A DNA stretch of 47,389 nucleotides from an uncultured Bacteroidales bacterium (GCA_946406275.1 CAMJJZ010000003.1:1-47389), one strand, 5' to 3'; positions 30,501-37,826 are shown, numbered from the stretch's first letter. Notes: a model not told the origin generated them from the letters alone. Numbers and translations: made by a program.

Positions 30501-30557
30501 CGCTCCAAACAGCAAAATCAAGGCCGCTATAACACACTTTTTATTCAAGGCAAACAC
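27516..30557 (-). CDS. TonB-dependent receptor with an extra N-terminal region
   Basis: The 1013-aa outer-membrane receptor has no ATG start; GTG at 30557 or TTG at 30548 gives the signal peptide (KKCVIAALILLFGAG). Residues about 25-270 form an extra region with VLYNGKEYQNV and a GYYEILQD motif, resembling a domain seen in other Bacteroidota secreted proteins. Then come a carboxypeptidase-like domain (TIKGTVRDAETGEPLPGA), the plug (FNVRGGSADQNLILLND, YGGRISSV) and a barrel. This is not SusC-type, and there is no SusD. It leads the DUF4249 and MG2/plug-like genes. Confidence 0.92.
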   Translation of the reverse strand: MFALNKKCVIAALILLFGAGLNALSQRPEEQALFRGRMQNLYPYKFNGTFYLETRKFQKGSVLYNGKEYQNVLLNLDAFSMDLVAKPEESAGATILFRDQVSWFTFGNRKFVNLRYLGYKDAEEGYYEILQDSSKPVLKYSIKKFRTETNMHETPEMDGNFDENIVNVFVPEHNYFLLENGHLKKLSRSAYRKRLAADPDGGPSPIAERLSLWHPDSDEADGSLPERLAQIRGTGLPDGYFEDTKADTSSQDISQDAALATFRNKIYIIGEGGKAHGNKATIKGTVRDAETGEPLPGAVIWDSKTQTYARSSTRGRYSLTLPLGENELNFNAESKEEIVLKIVMEADGTLDISMPEKVTLLKGSIVSAESMQKHRTTAIGMESVSMSTIGKIPSAFGEGDVIKAVLTLPGVKTVGEASGGFNVRGGSADQNLILLNDNTIYNPSHLFGIFSAFNPDLVDGVDLYKSSIPAEYGGRISSVLSVKTKDGDKNRIRGSLGIGPLTSRGHVEGPIGKKTTFIAGTRITYSDWILNRLPKNSAYSGGGASFADANLGISHSIDDDNLLKLNAYFATDKFSFSGDTTFHYTNANASLAYIHKFQDSKSLRISTGYDHYGNILGAHGWEQGAYDLTTIIRQAFLKGKMTHPLGTHVLSYGADAVFYALDPGTLDPFGENSSVDATRLNRENGLEAALYVSDTWSINDQLSLDGGIRLSSFLAMHPNKFYGGPEWRLSGKYSPASNLTFKAGVNTMRQYIHLISNTSSISPMDTWRLSSADITPTTGWQGAGGAYWTLLGSGIDLSVEGYYKQSKRALDYKSGALLSMNPNLPDELVPVRGKAYGVEFMVRKPAGNLTGWVSYTWSRSLLQEMTDRGANTINRGEWYNAPYDKPHEFKLSGIYAFTHRYSVSLNIDYSTGRPVTIPVGKYFYDGAWRFSYSDRNSYRIPDYFRMDAAINIDPGHYLKALAHASFTIGVYNITGRKNPYSVFFRSDSRGEVKGYMLSVFATQVPYANINILF

Positions 30558-30626
30558 TACTTTTTATCAATCAAAAAAAATTATTAAACTAATCGTCGTT
30601 TTTATGGTCGTTTTGTGTGGTATCAG

Positions 30627-30669
30627 GGGAAAAATTGTTAAAAGTGGTGGTTTTCATCCAATTTTTCCC
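30627..30669. repeat. 11-bp perfect inverted repeat between hflX and the receptor gene
   Basis: GGGAAAAATTG (30627-30637) and CAATTTTTCCC (30659-30669) are exact inverted copies around a 21-nt loop. It lies just after the hflX stop. Neither strand has a T-run after the stem, so it is not a standard terminator; it may be a protein-binding site or an mRNA 3' structure. Confidence 0.6.
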
Positions 30670-30675
30670 TGTCAA

Positions 30676-31860
30676 TTACCATAAAAAGTTATTGAAAGGA
30701 TAACGACCCGCGTGTATTTCCGACACTATCTTGTAGAGGTCGTTCCTCAATTTCTCTACTCCGAGGCGCTCTTTGGCGCTCATGAAAATGCAAGGTGTTT
30801 TTTCCTCCGCGATCCAGCTGTTTTTGAGCTCTTCCAGGGTCCTGTTTACCGGCTGTTTAGGGGTAAGTGAGAACTCGTCATAGGGCTCATAAGTGTAGGC
30901 ATCCACCTTGTTGAAGATTACATAAACCGGCTTGTTTATTGCGCCTATATCTTTAAGCGTCTGTTCCACCACCCGCATCTGTTCTTCGAAGTCCGGATGG
31001 GAAATGTCAACCACATGAAGGAGCACATCAGCCTCGCGGACTTCGTCCAAAGTGCTCTTGAAAGCTTCAACCAATTGGGTGGGAAGTTTACGGATGAAAC
31101 CAACGGTGTCGCTCAGGAGGAAGGGGACGTTTTCTATCACAACCTTCCTGACCGTGGTGTCCAGAGTGGCGAAGAGCTTGTTCTCTGCAAACACGTCAGA
31201 TTTTGCCAGCAGGTTCATGATGGTACTTTTACCTACGTTGGTATATCCAACAAGGGCCAGACGCACCAGAGAGCCCCTGTTGCCCCTTTGTGTAGCCATC
31301 TGGCGGTCAACCTTCTTCAAATCCTCCTTGAGTTTTGCTATGCGCTGCTTTACAATTCGGCGGTCTATTTCAATCTGGGTCTCACCCATACCGCCACGGG
31401 TACCCATACCGCCCCTCTGGCGCTCCAGGTGGGTCCACATGCCAGCCAGACGCGGTAACATATATTGATAATGAGCCAGTTCCACTTGCATCTTTGCGTA
31501 TGATGTCTTGGCTCTTTGGGCGAAGATCTCCAGAATAAGGCTTGTACGGTCAATGACGTCTGAACAGGCTATTACCTTTTCTATATTACGCTGCTGCATG
31601 CCCGTGAGCTCATCGTCAAAGATTACATACTCTATTTCGTTGGCTTCGCAGTAGCTTTTTATCTCCTCAAGCTTGCCTGGGCCTATGTAGGTGGCCTTGT
31701 CCGGCCTGTCCATGCGCTGGGTGAACATCTTGTCACCCATTGCTCCGGCCGTTTCCGCAAGGAAGCGGAGCTCTTCAAGGTACTCCTGCACCTTGCGCTC
31801 CGCACCCTTTTCCAGGATGGCGCCCACGAACACGGCTTTATTGGTCTTAAATTGGCTCAT
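30676..31860 (-). CDS. hflX: GTPase HflX
   Basis: HflX splits and rescues stalled 70S ribosomes. I place the start at ATG 31860 (MSQF); three upstream codons lead only to a TTG that is part of the promoter box. The 394-aa protein has the HflX N-terminal domain with KATYIGPGKLEEI, the linker GGMGTRGGMGETQ, a P-loop GYTNVGKST (Lys211), the DTVGFI switch II and the NKVD motif. The C-terminus is short. It diverges from ybeY-mnmG, with back-to-back promoters. Confidence 0.96.
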   Translation of the reverse strand: MSQFKTNKAVFVGAILEKGAERKVQEYLEELRFLAETAGAMGDKMFTQRMDRPDKATYIGPGKLEEIKSYCEANEIEYVIFDDELTGMQQRNIEKVIACSDVIDRTSLILEIFAQRAKTSYAKMQVELAHYQYMLPRLAGMWTHLERQRGGMGTRGGMGETQIEIDRRIVKQRIAKLKEDLKKVDRQMATQRGNRGSLVRLALVGYTNVGKSTIMNLLAKSDVFAENKLFATLDTTVRKVVIENVPFLLSDTVGFIRKLPTQLVEAFKSTLDEVREADVLLHVVDISHPDFEEQMRVVEQTLKDIGAINKPVYVIFNKVDAYTYEPYDEFSLTPKQPVNRTLEELKNSWIAEEKTPCIFMSAKERLGVEKLRNDLYKIVSEIHAGRYPFNNFLW

Positions 31861-31866
31861 ATCCAG

Positions 31867-31874
31867 CAAATTTA
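31867..31874 (-). promoter_or_regulatory. -7 promoter box for hflX
   Basis: The minus strand reads TAAATTTG, a perfect TAnnTTTG match. Six nt separate it from the hflX ATG, predicting a near-leaderless mRNA. The box abuts the ybeY box with one base between. Confidence 0.7.
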
Positions 31875-31875
31875 C

Positions 31876-31883
31876 TAATTTTG
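31876..31883 (+). promoter_or_regulatory. Promoter of ybeY-mnmG
   Basis: TTG (31852-31854), 21 nt, then TAATTTTG (31876-31883) fits the Bacteroides promoter. The box is 16 nt from the ybeY ATG. The -33 element lies inside the hflX coding start. Confidence 0.75.
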
Positions 31884-31899
31884 CAGAAACTTTAAAAAT

Positions 31900-32322
31900 A
31901 TGGTTTCCTACTTTACACAGGATACGGACTTCAAGTTTAAGTCTAAAAGACTTACTTCTCAGTGGCTCAAGCTTGTTGCACAGGCCGAATCAAAGAAACT
32001 CGGCGCTGTTTCTGTTATATTTTGTTCCGATAATTATTTATTGGACATTAATAAGAAATATCTAAATCACGATTATTTCACCGATATTATCACATTCGAT
32101 TATTGCGAGGGCGATCTTATCTCCGGGGACCTATTTATAAGTATTGACTCCGTTAAAAATAACTCCGAATTTTATAAATCTTGCTTCGAGGACGAGCTAA
32201 ACCGTGTAATAGTTCATGGCGTCCTGCACCTTATCGGCTATGACGATCATACGGAGTCGGATGTTGCCGTGATGCGTTCCAAGGAAGATTTCTATCTGGA
32301 TTTCCGGAGCACCCTTCTATGA
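31900..32322 (+). CDS. ybeY: Endoribonuclease YbeY (rRNA maturation factor)
   Basis: YbeY is a zinc-dependent RNase that processes the 16S rRNA 3' end and takes part in ribosome quality control. The 140-aa protein contains the metal site HGVLHLIGYDDH with His106, His110 and His116 in the family's H-x3-H-x5-H spacing. The length is normal. Its stop overlaps the mnmG start by 4 nt (ATGA), so the two are translationally coupled. Confidence 0.96.
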   Translation: MVSYFTQDTDFKFKSKRLTSQWLKLVAQAESKKLGAVSVIFCSDNYLLDINKKYLNHDYFTDIITFDYCEGDLISGDLFISIDSVKNNSEFYKSCFEDELNRVIVHGVLHLIGYDDHTESDVAVMRSKEDFYLDFRSTLL

Positions 32323-34187
32323 CGAACCGTTTTGACATAATAGTCGTGGGCGGTGGTCATGCCGGATGTGAAGCGGCGATGGCCGCGGCAAACATGGGCT
32401 CGTCGGTTTTGCTTCTCACTCCGGATCTGAACGGTCTTGCCAAGATGAGTTGCAACCCGGCGGTGGGCGGAATTGCCAAAGGACAGATAGTCCGGGAGAT
32501 CGACGCCCTTGGCGGATATATGGGGCTCGTTACAGACGCCGCGACTCTGCAGTTCCGCATGCTTAACCGGTCAAAAGGTCCGGCAATGTGGAGCCCACGT
32601 GCCCAGTGCGATAAACAGCTCTTTTCCAAGACATGGCTTTCTTTTCTGCTAAGTAATTCAAAATTAAAGATTTACGCAGATTTTGCAGAAAGTTTTCTCT
32701 TTGAGAATCAAAAAATCTGCGGCGTGCGGACAATTACGGGTGCAATTTTTTACTCTAAAGCCGTTGTTTTGACCGCCGGAACCTTCCTTAACGGAAAAAT
32801 GTTCGTTGGCCGTCACTCCTTCGAAGGAGGTCGCATCGGAGAAAAAGCAAGTTATGGAATTTCCGATCAGCTTGCCTCCGCCGGAATTCCGGTTGCCAGG
32901 ATGAAGACGGGAACTCCTCCAAGGATTGACATCCGATCGGTTGACTTTTCCAGACTGCTTCGTCAGGAAGGCGATGCAGCTCCGGAAAGATTCTCTTTCC
33001 TTGACGTCCCTTCTGCGGTGCAGAATGGCGGCAAGCAGATGGATTGCTATATCCTTCATACCAATCTTAAAGTTCACGAGATCCTTAAGTCTGGTTTTGA
33101 TGAGTCTCCTCTGTTTACCGGCATGATTCAAGGAAAAGGTCCCAGGTATTGTCCCAGCATAGAGGACAAACTGCGCACGTTTGCCGATAAAGATTCGCAT
33201 CAATTATTTCTGGAACCGGAAGGGAAAGACTCCCCTGAGTACTATCTGCAGGGCTTTTCCTCCTCTCTTCCCCTTGAGGTTCAGATGGAGGCAATGCATG
33301 CAATTGAGGGGCTTGAGAACGTAGAAGTCTTTAAACCAGCATATGCCGTGGAATACGATTATTTCGATCCACAGTACCTTAATTATACTCTTGAGTCACG
33401 AGTTATTGATAACCTCTATCTGGCGGGCCAGGTCAATGGTACCACCGGTTACGAAGAAGCCGCGGCGCAGGGTATTGTTGCCGGAATGAATGCTCATCTT
33501 AAGCTTTCTGAACAGGATCCATTTGTACTGAGACGCGACCAGGCATACATTGGCGTTCTTATAGATGACCTAATTTGTAAGGGTGTAGATGAGCCTTATC
33601 GCATGTTTACTTCACGTGCAGAATATAGGATTCTACTTCGCCAGGACAATGCCGATAGCCGTTTGACTGAACTCTCGCATAGCCTTGGATTGGCGTCTGA
33701 GGAACGCTATAGCCTTGTTTTACGCAAGCAGGAGCAGATAGAAAGTCTTTCAGATTATTGTGATAATAGGAAAGTTAAGGCTGCTGAAATCAATTCATAT
33801 CTTGAATCAAAGGGATCTTCTCCCCTTACTGATTCCAAGCATTTGGTAGAATTGGTCTCTCGTCCGGAGCTTTCTTTAGAGGAATTGCTTCAATTTGTTC
33901 CACGTGGAACAAATGAACATTTTTCGTCTGAAGTTGTTAATTCCGTAGAGACCTCCATCAAGTACTCTGGGTACCTTGAAAGAGAGAAACTTCAGGCCGA
34001 AAAGAACACTCGTTTGGAGTACATAAAGATCCCTGAGAACTTCGACTTTGACAAACTTTCCGGCCTCTCTATCGAGTGCCGCCAGAAACTCAAAAAATAT
34101 AGGCCCGGGACCATTGCCCAGGCCTCCAGAATATCGGGAATTTCACCCGCGGATATCTCTGTTCTCCTTGTGTTTTTTGGCCGTTGA
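32319..34187 (+). CDS. mnmG: tRNA uridine-34 modification enzyme MnmG (GidA)
   Basis: With MnmE, MnmG installs the carboxymethylaminomethyl group on U34 of several tRNAs. The 622-aa protein is full length. The FAD-binding motif GGGHAGCEAA is near residues 10-20, and the family signatures GGIAKGQIVREIDALGG and GQVNGTTGYEEAAAQG are intact. The C-terminal helical domain (RPGTIAQASRISGISPADI) contacts MnmE and tRNA. The codon pattern near the 3' end is more AT-rich than in neighbours. It is cotranscribed with ybeY. Confidence 0.97.
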   Translation: MTNRFDIIVVGGGHAGCEAAMAAANMGSSVLLLTPDLNGLAKMSCNPAVGGIAKGQIVREIDALGGYMGLVTDAATLQFRMLNRSKGPAMWSPRAQCDKQLFSKTWLSFLLSNSKLKIYADFAESFLFENQKICGVRTITGAIFYSKAVVLTAGTFLNGKMFVGRHSFEGGRIGEKASYGISDQLASAGIPVARMKTGTPPRIDIRSVDFSRLLRQEGDAAPERFSFLDVPSAVQNGGKQMDCYILHTNLKVHEILKSGFDESPLFTGMIQGKGPRYCPSIEDKLRTFADKDSHQLFLEPEGKDSPEYYLQGFSSSLPLEVQMEAMHAIEGLENVEVFKPAYAVEYDYFDPQYLNYTLESRVIDNLYLAGQVNGTTGYEEAAAQGIVAGMNAHLKLSEQDPFVLRRDQAYIGVLIDDLICKGVDEPYRMFTSRAEYRILLRQDNADSRLTELSHSLGLASEERYSLVLRKQEQIESLSDYCDNRKVKAAEINSYLESKGSSPLTDSKHLVELVSRPELSLEELLQFVPRGTNEHFSSEVVNSVETSIKYSGYLEREKLQAEKNTRLEYIKIPENFDFDKLSGLSIECRQKLKKYRPGTIAQASRISGISPADISVLLVFFGR

Positions 34188-34191
34188 CCAC

Positions 34192-34211
34192 TGGCAATCT
34201 GCCGTTTGCCA
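34192..34211. terminator. Small inverted repeat between convergent mnmG and ruvA
   Basis: TGGCAA (34192-34197) and TTGCCA (34206-34211) form a 6-bp stem between the two convergent stop codons. There is no T-run, so a terminator role is only possible. Confidence 0.3.
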
Positions 34212-34799
34212 CTAAAGCTTTTTGAGAGCGGCCTTGATGATTTCTTCCACTTTTGCGGTGGGGTTTTCCTTTAAAATAGAGGGCATTACCTTGGCAATAT
34301 TTGCCTTTGTGAAGCCCAACATTGTGAGTGCGGTAGTGGCTTCTTCCACCAGTGCGCCACCGTCTGTGCGGAACAGCGCCGGGGTCTCTGCTCCCTCCCC
34401 TTTTACCACCTTATCCTTGAGTTCCAGGACCAGTCTTTGAGCGCTTTTAAGGCCAATACCTTTGACGCTTTTGATACGACTTATATCTTCTGAGATTATT
34501 GCCTGACGGATTTCTTCCGACGTTAATGTGGAAAGCATCATTCTGGCGGAGGCTACTCCTATTCCGGAAACGCTGATCAGCAGCCTGAAAAGCTCCCTTT
34601 CGTCCTTTGTGGCGAAGCCGAAATATAGTTCCTCGTCCTCTCTGATATAGTGGTGGATGTATGCTACGGCCTCTGTTTTGAGCTCAAAAGCCTCATATGT
34701 CTGCAGCGAAATCAGGATGCTGTACCCTATTCCGTGGTTGTCCAGAATGAGCTCCGTAGGAGTCAATTCTATTATTTGTCCCTTTATATAATCAATCAT
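34212..34799 (-). CDS. ruvA: Holliday junction DNA-binding protein RuvA
   Basis: RuvA tetramers hold the four-way junction open while RuvB pumps DNA. The 195-aa protein has the N-terminal OB domain (MIDYIKGQIIELTP), helix-hairpin-helix motifs (LISVSGIGVASARMML and IKSVKGIGLKSAQRLVLELKDK) and the C-terminal domain III that contacts RuvB (ALTMLGFTKANIAKVM). It diverges from the suf operon, with which it shares back-to-back promoters. Confidence 0.97.
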   Translation of the reverse strand: MIDYIKGQIIELTPTELILDNHGIGYSILISLQTYEAFELKTEAVAYIHHYIREDEELYFGFATKDERELFRLLISVSGIGVASARMMLSTLTSEEIRQAIISEDISRIKSVKGIGLKSAQRLVLELKDKVVKGEGAETPALFRTDGGALVEEATTALTMLGFTKANIAKVMPSILKENPTAKVEEIIKAALKKL

Positions 34800-34803
34800 A
34801 ACG

Positions 34804-34811
34804 CAAAAATA
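34804..34811 (-). promoter_or_regulatory. Promoter of ruvA (leaderless)
   Basis: On the minus strand TTG (34832-34834), 20 nt, then TATTTTTG (34804-34811) is a good Bacteroides promoter. Only four nt (CGTT) separate the box from the ruvA ATG, predicting a leaderless mRNA. Confidence 0.75.
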
Positions 34812-34813
34812 TG

Positions 34814-34821
34814 TAAATTTG
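34814..34821 (+). promoter_or_regulatory. -7 promoter box for the suf operon
   Basis: TAAATTTG is a perfect -7 match, 17 nt from the sufS ATG and 2 nt from the oppositely oriented ruvA box. No TTG is at the usual distance. Confidence 0.65.
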
Positions 34822-34838
34822 CAGACTTATACAACCTT

Positions 34839-36065
34839 ATGACGTTAAAAGAAACAAGAGCTCAATTCCCTATTCTGGACACATCTGTGTACGGAAAGCC
34901 GCTTATTTACCTGGACAACGCCGCTACGGCCCAGAGGCCGGAGAGCGTCGTTGCCAAGTGGAACGCCCTTGTACATGCCTCTAACGCCAATATTCATCGT
35001 GCCGTACATAAGCTTGCGGCGGACGCTACGGATGAGTATGAGAACGCCAGGAACGTGGTAAAGGAGTTCCTTAACGCTGCATCCAGAGAGGAGATTATCT
35101 TCACCTCAGGAGCCACGGCTTCCATCAATCTTGTGGCCTTTTCTTTCGGCGAAGCTTTTGTGCGCGAAGGAGACGAGGTCATAGTTTCCGTTGCTGAGCA
35201 CCATTCCAATATTGTCCCCTGGCAGATGATGTGCCAACGGAAGGGTGCTGCTCTTAAAGTCCTTGACGTTGACGAAAACGGCGCCCTTCTTCCGGAGAAC
35301 TTGGAAAAACTCATTTCCCGGAAGACCAAGATTGTGGCTATCTCTCACATTTCCAACGTATTAGGTCTTATTAATCCAGTCCGTGAGCTGGTTGCAATCA
35401 GTCATAAATACGGTGTTCCCGTGCTTGTAGACGGCGCCCAGGGAATAGTTCATGAGGTTGTTGACGTCCAGGAGCTGGACTGCGATTTTTACGCCTTCTC
35501 CGGCCATAAGCTTTATGCGGCTACAGGTATAGGCGTTCTTTATGGTAAGAAGAAATGGCTGGATCAGATGCCCCCGTATATGGGCGGAGGAGAGATGATT
35601 CACACGGTGAGTTTTTCAGGCACAACCTATGCTCCCCTTCCCGCCAAATATGAGGCCGGAACCCAGAATCTTAACGCTACCCCTACGCTAGTTCAGGCGA
35701 TAGAATTCGTGAATAGCGTACGCTCAAGCAAGGAGGTTATTGCGGAGCAAAACGCCATTACAGAGTATCTGCTTGATGTTTTAGGCAAGGATTCAAGGAT
35801 TAATTTATATGGGGTTCCACGTAGAACTGAAGAGAAAATACCCCTTTTCTCCTTCACGGTAGAAGGTGCGCACCATGAAGATCTTGCGCTGTTACTGGAT
35901 AAGATGGGCATAGCGGTCCGCTCCGGGCAGATGTGTGCTGAACCGCTTATGGACCGTTTTGGGACCACGGGAATGGTAAGGGTGTCCTTTGCCCCGTATA
36001 ATACGTTAGATGAGGCTAAAACGTTTGTAAAGTGCCTTTATAGGGCAATTGACATGTTGATATGA
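34839..36065 (+). CDS. sufS: Cysteine desulfurase SufS
   Basis: SufS takes sulfur from cysteine for iron-sulfur cluster building and passes it to SufE. I place the start at ATG 34839 (MTLKETRAQF), just after the promoter; the longer reading frame into ruvA is not credible. The 408-aa protein has the PLP lysine Lys224 in SGHKLYA and the persulfide cysteine Cys366 in SGQMCAEP, plus the AEHHSNIVPWQ motif. The sufE start overlaps its stop by 4 nt. No sufB, sufC or sufD genes are in the window. Confidence 0.96.
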   Translation: MTLKETRAQFPILDTSVYGKPLIYLDNAATAQRPESVVAKWNALVHASNANIHRAVHKLAADATDEYENARNVVKEFLNAASREEIIFTSGATASINLVAFSFGEAFVREGDEVIVSVAEHHSNIVPWQMMCQRKGAALKVLDVDENGALLPENLEKLISRKTKIVAISHISNVLGLINPVRELVAISHKYGVPVLVDGAQGIVHEVVDVQELDCDFYAFSGHKLYAATGIGVLYGKKKWLDQMPPYMGGGEMIHTVSFSGTTYAPLPAKYEAGTQNLNATPTLVQAIEFVNSVRSSKEVIAEQNAITEYLLDVLGKDSRINLYGVPRRTEEKIPLFSFTVEGAHHEDLALLLDKMGIAVRSGQMCAEPLMDRFGTTGMVRVSFAPYNTLDEAKTFVKCLYRAIDMLI

Positions 36066-36463
36066 CGTTAGAAGAAAAGAAACAGCAGATAGTGGAGGAT
36101 TTTTCCCAGTTTGACGAGTGGCTGGACAAGTACGAGTACCTCATTGAGCTGGGCAAGAACCTGGAGCCTTTTCCGGAATATAAAAAGACGGAAGACCGCC
36201 TTATAAAAGGCTGTCAGTCAAGAGTTTGGTTGGACTGCGAGAAGCGCGACGGCCGCCTTTGGTTCACTGCGGACAGCGACGCCATTATCACTAAGGGAAT
36301 CATCTCTCTTCTGATAGACGTCTACTCCGGCTGCACCCCGGAAGAAATAGCAGGTGACGATTTTGCTTTCCTGGAGGAAATCGGCCTCAGGGAGAACCTC
36401 TCCCCCACCAGGGCCAACGGACTTGTGTCAATGATTGAAACAATTAAGAAAAATGCCAGATAA
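36062..36463 (+). CDS. sufE: SufE-family sulfur acceptor
   Basis: SufE accepts persulfide sulfur from SufS and boosts its activity. The 133-aa protein is of family length, with acceptor Cys51 in KGCQSRVW, the same residue number as in E. coli SufE. Other conserved elements are LIELGKNLEPFPE and ITKGIISLLIDVYSG. It overlaps sufS by 4 nt and the next gene by 11 nt, so all three form one coupled operon. Confidence 0.95.
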   Translation: MTLEEKKQQIVEDFSQFDEWLDKYEYLIELGKNLEPFPEYKKTEDRLIKGCQSRVWLDCEKRDGRLWFTADSDAIITKGIISLLIDVYSGCTPEEIAGDDFAFLEEIGLRENLSPTRANGLVSMIETIKKNAR

Positions 36464-36836
36464 AGAAGTACTTACAGCGGAGGACGTGCAGGCGCTGCAG
36501 CCTATGTATGCGGCAGTGATAGCGGCAATCAAGGAGGTTTATGACCCCGAGATCCCCGTTAATGTCTACGACCTTGGCCTTATATATGAACTCACCATAA
36601 ACAAGGCCCACGAGGTTTTTATCCTCATGACCTTTACCGCCCCAAACTGCCCTATGGCAGATCAGGTGATTGGCGAGGTTCAGCATGGCGTAGAAGCCGT
36701 TCCCGGCGTTACCAATTGCACCATAGAACTCACTTTCGAGCCTCAGTGGGACCGCTCCATGCTCTCCGACGAAGCCCGCGTAGAACTGGGAATGGACTAC
36801 GACGAGGACGATTACGGCAAACTCAATGGTCGTTGA
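36453..36836 (+). CDS. sufT: SufT-like MIP18/DUF59 iron-sulfur assembly protein
   Basis: MIP18/DUF59 proteins help deliver iron-sulfur clusters. The start is ATG 36453 (MPDKEV), inside the last codons of sufE, giving 127 aa; an upstream TTG is less likely. The family motif DPEIPVNVYDLGLIYE and the conserved cysteine in TAPNCPMADQV are present. The C-terminus is acidic (DYDEDDYGK). The position directly after sufSE supports an iron-sulfur role. Confidence 0.92.
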   Translation: MPDKEVLTAEDVQALQPMYAAVIAAIKEVYDPEIPVNVYDLGLIYELTINKAHEVFILMTFTAPNCPMADQVIGEVQHGVEAVPGVTNCTIELTFEPQWDRSMLSDEARVELGMDYDEDDYGKLNGR

Positions 36837-36887
36837 GTGCTGAGTATAGGAATGTAGGTGGAAAATTTGTTTTACATTATGATTTTT

Positions 36888-36895
36888 TATTATTG
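36888..36895 (+). promoter_or_regulatory. Promoter of the small lipoprotein-folK pair
   Basis: TTTG (36866-36869), 18 nt, then TATTATTG (one mismatch to TAnnTTTG) lies 11 nt from the ATG at 36907. Confidence 0.5.
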
Positions 36896-36906
36896 CCAAC
36901 AGATTT

Positions 36907-37365
36907 ATGAGACGGCGTGTTCTTTTGTTCATATGTCTATTGTGCCTTATTATGGGTGGCTGTATTAAGCCAAATTACGTAACCGGCTTGACCATTATTA
37001 ATGAGTCTTCGTATTCTGTTGGTTGGTCTTTGTCCGGATTTGAGGGAGAAAAGAATCTGCGCTTTGAGGGAGAACGAGTTTGTTCAAAAGATGGTTTAAT
37101 TGATTTGATTAAAAGAAAGAGTGGGATTGACATCCCGTTCTTTACATTCTATCTAATTGAGCCAGAATTGGTACAGGAAATAGGCAAGGAGGCTGCAAAA
37201 GATTGTGATATTAGATTTCTTGGTACAGGCGGAGAAGGTTTATTGCGAGATTATTTAGAGATATATGACTTTCAATTTAAAATAAGCGACAATTTTATAT
37301 GCAATATTGCTACAGCAAATGGGGTCGATTTAAACGGTTACACTAACAGAAACGATATCCAGTAA
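36907..37365 (+). CDS. Small hypothetical lipoprotein
   Basis: I do not recognise the family. The 152-aa product has a signal peptide ending in lipobox MGGC, so it is lipid-anchored. The mature part starts with a beta-rich stretch (LTIINESSYSVGWSLSGF) and ends in NDIQ; no catalytic motif is visible. Its DNA is visibly richer in A/T than the suf and folK genes on either side, and codon choice differs (many TTT, GAT, ATT, AGA), hinting at a later arrival. The folK ATG follows its TAA stop with no gap. Confidence 0.75.
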   Translation: MRRRVLLFICLLCLIMGGCIKPNYVTGLTIINESSYSVGWSLSGFEGEKNLRFEGERVCSKDGLIDLIKRKSGIDIPFFTFYLIEPELVQEIGKEAAKDCDIRFLGTGGEGLLRDYLEIYDFQFKISDNFICNIATANGVDLNGYTNRNDIQ

Positions 37366-37812
37366 ATGAATAAGGTCGATTTATATCTTGGACTGGGGTC
37401 CAATTTGGGAGACCGCGAGGTGAACCTGATGAGGGCAGTGACCATGATGGACCAGGCCTTCGGGACTGGTCCGGAAAGGATTTCCAAGATATATGAAACG
37501 CCTTCGTGGGGCTTTGAGGGGCCGGCTTTCCTGAACATGTGCATCCTGTACAGGCTGCCGGTGGAATCGCCTTCCGTAGAACACGTGACAGAACTGTTCC
37601 ACAAGATGAAAGAGATTGAAAAGGCCCTTGGAAGGGACGATGTTCCGGAGTACGATGCTGAAGGAAAACGCGTTTACCACAACAGGACAATAGATATAGA
37701 CATTCTTTATTACGGGAAAGAAACAATTAATACAGAGGAACTTACAATCCCCCATCCGCTCATTGAGCAGCGGGAATTCGTGAAGAAACCGCTAAAGGAA
37801 ATATATAAGTAA
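37366..37812 (+). CDS. folK: 2-amino-4-hydroxy-6-hydroxymethyldihydropteridine pyrophosphokinase
   Basis: FolK transfers pyrophosphate from ATP to hydroxymethyl-dihydropterin in folate synthesis. The 148-aa protein begins with the signature YLGLGSNLGDRE and contains the ATP/Mg motif RTIDIDILYYG and the IPHPLIEQREFV segment, all intact. Its ATG follows immediately after the small lipoprotein's stop (TAAATG), so it depends on the upstream promoter. glyS starts 14 nt later. Confidence 0.96.
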   Translation: MNKVDLYLGLGSNLGDREVNLMRAVTMMDQAFGTGPERISKIYETPSWGFEGPAFLNMCILYRLPVESPSVEHVTELFHKMKEIEKALGRDDVPEYDAEGKRVYHNRTIDIDILYYGKETINTEELTIPHPLIEQREFVKKPLKEIYK

Positions 37813-37826
37813 TCAATATAGAGTAT

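Noticed and set aside
34650..34838. N-terminal extension of SufS into ruvA
   Set aside because: The extension overlaps the divergent ruvA gene and its promoter; ATG 34839 follows the suf -7 box and gives the normal SufS length.
36435..36452. Upstream TTG start for the SufT-like gene
   Set aside because: ATG 36453 yields the usual family N-terminus with the typical short overlap.
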